Shown here: in pieces, positions 61,411 to 64,000 of the stretch
Numbering within the stretch: the stretch's first letter is position 1
How the letters are laid out: the number at the start of each line of letters is the position of its first letter
From: Plantibacter flavus
GTDB lineage: Bacteria > Actinomycetota > Actinomycetes > Actinomycetales > Microbacteriaceae
Length of the DNA: 64,000 bases
Direction of reading: 5' to 3'
NCBI RefSeq assembly: GCF_900177615.1
Contig: NZ_FXAP01000001.1
Location: 1-64,000, forward strand
Position numbers and translations under genes: made by a program
Notes under the pieces: generated by a model
The model's database searches: none
Told to the model about the DNA's origin: nothing
Seen by the model: the letters and a program-made list of their open reading frames with translations, nothing else

Positions 61411-62075
61411 CAGGACAGGCCTCCAGAGGTCGGCAGTGCGTGGGTCGGGGCGGATCGACGAGAGGTCGTGGTGCGCGGTGCGGCGGCGGGTGCCGGTGCG
61501 GCCGGGCTCGAGACGGGCGCTTCCTGCGGCGTCGTGCTCCGACGGCGACTGGTCGCCGACTCGGCGGGCCGGAAGACGACGAACCGGTAGGCGAGGAAGC
61601 GGAACACCATGCCGAGGACGAGACCGACGCCGTTGCCCGCGATGTTGTCGGCGAGCGGCGTGGTGTAGCCGAGGACGTAGTGCGAGACGAAGAGACACCC
61701 CGCGGCGATCCCGAGGCCGAGGACGTTCATGAGTGCGAAGAGCGCACCCTCCTTCCACACCGCGCGGCGGTGCTCGGTCCGGAACGTCAGCGCCCGGTTG
61801 CCGAGCCACGCGACGATCGTGGCGACGGCGACGGAGATCACCTTCGCGCCGATCGGCTTGTCGTCGAGCACGGTGAAGCGGAGGAGGTTGTACACGCCGA
61901 CGTCCACGACGAACGCGGTGCCGCCGACGAGGCCGAAGGTGATCAGCTGGGAGACGAGCTTGGGGAGACGCAACGGCTGACGTGCACGGCGGGGACGCGT
62001 TTCCGGAGCGACGGATCGTTCGAGGACGGACGACGGGTTCGGGTGCACGACGGAAGATTCGGGCTTCACGGTCAT
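61410..62075 (-). CDS. GtrA-like membrane protein
   Basis: A 221-residue protein with four helices (about residues 42-62, 72-92, 105-130, 140-165), containing the GtrA signatures FGLVGGTAFVVDVGVYNLLRF and AWLGNRALTFR. GtrA proteins are thought to move polyprenyl-phosphate sugars across the membrane or help GT2/GT39 enzymes. The C-terminal 55 residues are a disordered Pro/Ala/Ser tail. It is the first gene of the glycan locus and overlaps the GT2 start by one base. The 298 bp upstream, divergent to the DUF7882 gene, hold no gene. Confidence 0.85.
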   Translation of the reverse strand: MTVKPESSVVHPNPSSVLERSVAPETRPRRARQPLRLPKLVSQLITFGLVGGTAFVVDVGVYNLLRFTVLDDKPIGAKVISVAVATIVAWLGNRALTFRTEHRRAVWKEGALFALMNVLGLGIAAGCLFVSHYVLGYTTPLADNIAGNGVGLVLGMVFRFLAYRFVVFRPAESATSRRRSTTPQEAPVSSPAAPAPAAAPRTTTSRRSAPTHALPTSGGLS

Positions 62076-62373
62076 GCACGCCGTTCGGGAGCGTCGCGTG
62101 CTGCGGTTTGGTCGACGGCGACGTCGCCCAGGGGTTTGCCAGGTTCACGAAACAGCGTCGAAATCCCTTGATTTTCCGCGGAAGTTGACGTACTCGCGAG
62201 GCTGTGGGGGACAACACCAGGTACCCCTGAATTGGGCTGCCGCCCGCTCGTCAACCGGCACGACGGCGATCCTCTGGTCGCCTACGATGGGGGCAACGCC
62301 CGGTGTGCTCGGGCGTCGTGATGCCCTGATTCGAGGGTGCGCGAGGACGACCGGCACAAAAGGGAGACATCTG

Positions 62374-62736
62374 GTGGGAAAGCTGATCTACGGGAGTTCA
62401 TCGCGTGAACTCGAACTCGACGACCGGATGCTCGCGCACGTGAAGTCGATCGCGGTCATGAAGCTGCGGCGCAACGAGTCCTTCACGATCTCCTGGCCGC
62501 GCTCGCTCGAGACCGGCGGCGGACGCGTGACGATCTGGGTGCACCCGTCGATCTCGTTGCAGTTCGAGTTCGACCAGGAGCAGCGTCCGGAGCTCAACCG
62601 CAGCTGGCTCGAGTCGATGATGCAGGACGCCAACAAGACCGGCGACCTCGCCATCGGCCGGGAGGTCCCCGACATCGACCAGCGGGCGCGCCCGACCAAC
62701 GTCAGCGAGCCCCGCCCCCGGAAGTCCTCCGCGTGA
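62374..62736 (+). CDS. DUF7882-like protein, paralogue 2 (120 aa)
   Basis: Begins at GTG 62374 with GKLIYGSSSRELELDDRML and carries the same signatures as the gene at 41880-42185: LIYG, DDRMLAH, KLRRNESFTISW and GGGRVTIWVHPSISLQFEF. It has an extra 20-residue basic/Pro tail (RPTNVSEPRPRKSSA). AAGGGAGA is about 8 nt upstream. Its stop overlaps the start of the following SDR gene, suggesting coupling. Function unknown. Confidence 0.75.
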   Translation: MGKLIYGSSSRELELDDRMLAHVKSIAVMKLRRNESFTISWPRSLETGGGRVTIWVHPSISLQFEFDQEQRPELNRSWLESMMQDANKTGDLAIGREVPDIDQRARPTNVSEPRPRKSSA

Positions 62737-63566
62737 GCGACCGGGTGATCGTCCTCACCGGCGCCAGCGACGGCATCGGTGCCGCGGCCGCGAAGGCGTT
62801 GACGGACGCCGGCGAGCAGGTCGTGGTGGTCGGGCGGTCACCGGAGAAGACGGCGGCCGTCGCGCAGCGGATCGGGGCTGCCTCGTTCATCTCCGACTTC
62901 GCCGAACTGGCGCAGGTCCGGCTGCTCGCCGAACAGCTTCTCGAGCGGTACCCGCGGATCGACGTCCTCGCCAACAACGCCGGCGGCATCTTCGGCGCCG
63001 ACCGCCGGGTCACGGCCGACGGCCACGAGCAGACGTTCCAGATCAACTACCTGGCACCCGCACTCCTCACCCACCTCCTGCTGGACCGCCTCGTCGAGTC
63101 CGAGGCGACGGTCATCAACACCTCGAGTGTCGCCAACCGCCTGTTCGGGAAGCTCGACCTCGACGACCTCGACGCCGAACGCTCCTACTCGCCCACGCGC
63201 GCCTACGGCAACGCGAAGCTGGCGCAGATCCTCTTCACGAAAGAGCTCGCCCGCCGGTACGGCCCGCGTGGACTGTCCGCGGCGGCGTTCCACCCGGGGG
63301 TCATCTCGACGAACTTCTCCAGCTCGCCCGACGGCGCGATGCGGTTCCTCTATGCGAACCCGCTCGGTCGTCGCCTGCTGAACACCCCCGAGGAGGGCGC
63401 CGACACGCTCTTCTGGCTCGCCGAGAGTCAGCCGGGCCTCGACTGGACCTCGGGCGGCTACTTCGTGAAGCGGAAGCCCGCACGCACGAACAAGCTCGCC
63501 GACGACGTCGCCCTCGCCCGCGGGCTCTGGGAACGGACCGAGGAGATGCTCGCCGAGCACCGCTGA
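62733..63566 (+). CDS. SDR family oxidoreductase
   Basis: A 277-residue short-chain dehydrogenase of the retinol-dehydrogenase-like type. The cofactor site LTGASDGIGAAAAKAL, NNAGG, the catalytic Ser (INTSSVANRL) and YGNAK are intact, and HPGVISTNF follows. Substrate unknown. GTG at 62733 overlaps the stop of the DUF7882 gene. Confidence 0.88.
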   Translation: MSDRVIVLTGASDGIGAAAAKALTDAGEQVVVVGRSPEKTAAVAQRIGAASFISDFAELAQVRLLAEQLLERYPRIDVLANNAGGIFGADRRVTADGHEQTFQINYLAPALLTHLLLDRLVESEATVINTSSVANRLFGKLDLDDLDAERSYSPTRAYGNAKLAQILFTKELARRYGPRGLSAAAFHPGVISTNFSSSPDGAMRFLYANPLGRRLLNTPEEGADTLFWLAESQPGLDWTSGGYFVKRKPARTNKLADDVALARGLWERTEEMLAEHR

Positions 63567-63625
63567 GCGGGTCCGTCGGTCCGTCTCAGCGGCTCCCGCG
63601 TCGCCGTTTCGTGGTGACGGGAGCC

Positions 63626-63631
63626 TAGGCT
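63626..63631 (+). promoter_or_regulatory. -10 element TAGGCT, predicted leaderless start at 63638
   Basis: TAGGCT ends 6 nt before the ATG at 63638. Confidence 0.5.
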
Positions 63632-63637
63632 GGTGGG

Positions 63638-63811
63638 ATGCGATGGAACGAATGGACGACGGCGCTCGTCGTCGCAGGGGTCCTCGCACTCGCCGCGCTG
63701 CTGATGCTCCTGGTCCTCGGACCAGAGGCGCCGGTCGTGTGGGGACTCGTCTCCGGGGTGCTGCTCGCCCTCGTCGTCGGTGCCATGGCGTTCACCAAGC
63801 GCGAGCGCTGA
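63638..63811 (+). CDS. Small two-helix membrane protein (57 aa)
   Basis: Starts MRWNEWTTALVVAGVLALAA. Two hydrophobic helices (residues 7-27 and 32-51) with a PEAPVV loop and a basic end (FTKRER). It is too short for a confident family call, but the TAGGCT-6 nt-ATG start and clean membrane pattern support it. An inverted repeat pair follows 16 bp after the stop. Confidence 0.55.
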   Translation: MRWNEWTTALVVAGVLALAALLMLLVLGPEAPVVWGLVSGVLLALVVGAMAFTKRER

Positions 63812-63827
63812 CCCCGTCCGGTCACTG

Positions 63828-63879
63828 CCCTTCGACAGGCTCAGGGACCGGATGGGCCCGGTCACTGAGCTTGTCGAAG
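63828..63879. repeat. Inverted pair of the ttcgacaggctcag element
   Basis: A forward copy (63828-63851, cccttcgacaggctcagg core) faces an inverted copy (63858-63879, ggtcactgagcttgtcgaag) across 6 bp. This would form a 22-24-bp hairpin downstream of the small membrane-protein gene. Confidence 0.8.
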
Positions 63880-63954
63880 TGCCCACGACGGACCTCCCGA
63901 TCCGATCCGGGCAAGGCCTGGGCGAGTCTGTCTCTGGTGCGCGAGGATGGACCA

Positions 63955-64000
63955 ATGACGACGAAGCGCATCCTGTTCATCGGCGGCAGCGGCATCATCT
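63955..64000 (+). CDS. Start of a Rossmann-fold (NAD-dependent epimerase/reductase-like) protein, cut by window end
   Basis: Only the first 15 codons are present: MTTKRILFIGGSGII. GGSGxI is the start of a dinucleotide-binding fold typical of extended SDRs (NAD-dependent epimerases/reductases). GAGGAT lies 7-12 nt upstream and could act as a -10 or ribosome-binding site. Confidence 0.6.
   Translation, partial: MTTKRILFIGGSGII

Noticed and set aside
54181-62075. Glycan locus interpreted as a bacterial cellulose (bcs) operon
   Set aside because: GT2 and GH8 fit, but there is no PilZ domain and no BcsB- or BcsC-like gene, and the GT39, GtrA, DUF4397 and sortase genes are not part of known bcs operons.

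Overview
The window is high-GC (about two-thirds G+C) actinobacterial chromosome. The gene order ftsH-folE-folP-folB-folK-DUF3180-two PH-domain genes-DUF2520-lysS, the DUF222/HNH-type gene, a DUF7882-like pair and the many leaderless-looking starts point to Micrococcales, most likely Microbacteriaceae; I cannot fix the genus. No phage, plasmid, insertion sequence or CRISPR array is visible. Most of the window is ordinary chromosomal backbone with a few accessory surface genes and several families of intergenic palindromic repeats.

Layout. 1-2100: cut-off DUF222 gene (-), an array of a short repeat, a small lipoprotein (-), and tRNA-Glu, tRNA-Asp and tRNA-Phe on the minus strand with hairpin terminators. 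2377-4266: secreted M23 peptidase (+) converging on ppa (-). 4396-14182: tilS, hpt, ftsH, then a tightly packed folate operon (folE, folP, folB, folK) running on by overlapping start/stop codons into DUF3180, two bacterial PH-domain membrane proteins and a DUF2520 Rossmann protein. 14254-18514: DoxX (-), lysS, two small membrane proteins and a cardiolipin synthase. 18654-26201: a 1177-residue LAVTG-anchored surface protein, a baeRF-type protein and clpC. 26327-29678: ppx (-), a stand-alone glucose-6-phosphate dehydrogenase paralogue and an ArgA-like acetyltransferase, separated by large palindromes. 29939-36146: a 1637-residue secreted nuclease/5'-nucleotidase with a sorting-like tail, a small anchored protein and an SseB-like protein. 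36321-47000: radA, tRNA-Ser, small membrane proteins, a SnoaL-like lipoprotein, acetyltransferase, a MazG/DUF1653 fusion, DUF7882, an alditol-oxidase-like flavoprotein, a pentapeptide-repeat protein and a large zinc-ribbon SDR. 47181-54077: SWIM/SNF2 helicase, CPA1 antiporter, a tiny NPG-repeat protein and an SDR. 54181-62075 (all -): a likely cell-surface glycan locus. 62374-64000: a second DUF7882 gene, an SDR, a small membrane protein and the first codons of a Rossmann-fold protein.

The most interesting functional unit is the minus-strand locus 55079-62075. A GtrA-type membrane protein, a processive-type GT2 synthase and a GT39-type polyprenyl-sugar glycosyltransferase overlap end to end. 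Eighty bases on, a secreted DUF4397 protein, a membrane-anchored GH8 hydrolase and a lipobox-containing class F sortase are translationally coupled, with a GT2 of the polyprenyl-phosphate mannose synthase type just downstream. Together they look like machinery that makes, trims and perhaps attaches a surface polysaccharide. The most striking non-coding signals are four large near-palindromes built on one arm motif with a CTCCGGAG-like centre, a dispersed ttcgacaggctcag element in tandem and inverted arrangements, and about twenty genes whose -10-like hexamer sits 5-7 nt before the start codon, as expected for leaderless mRNAs.
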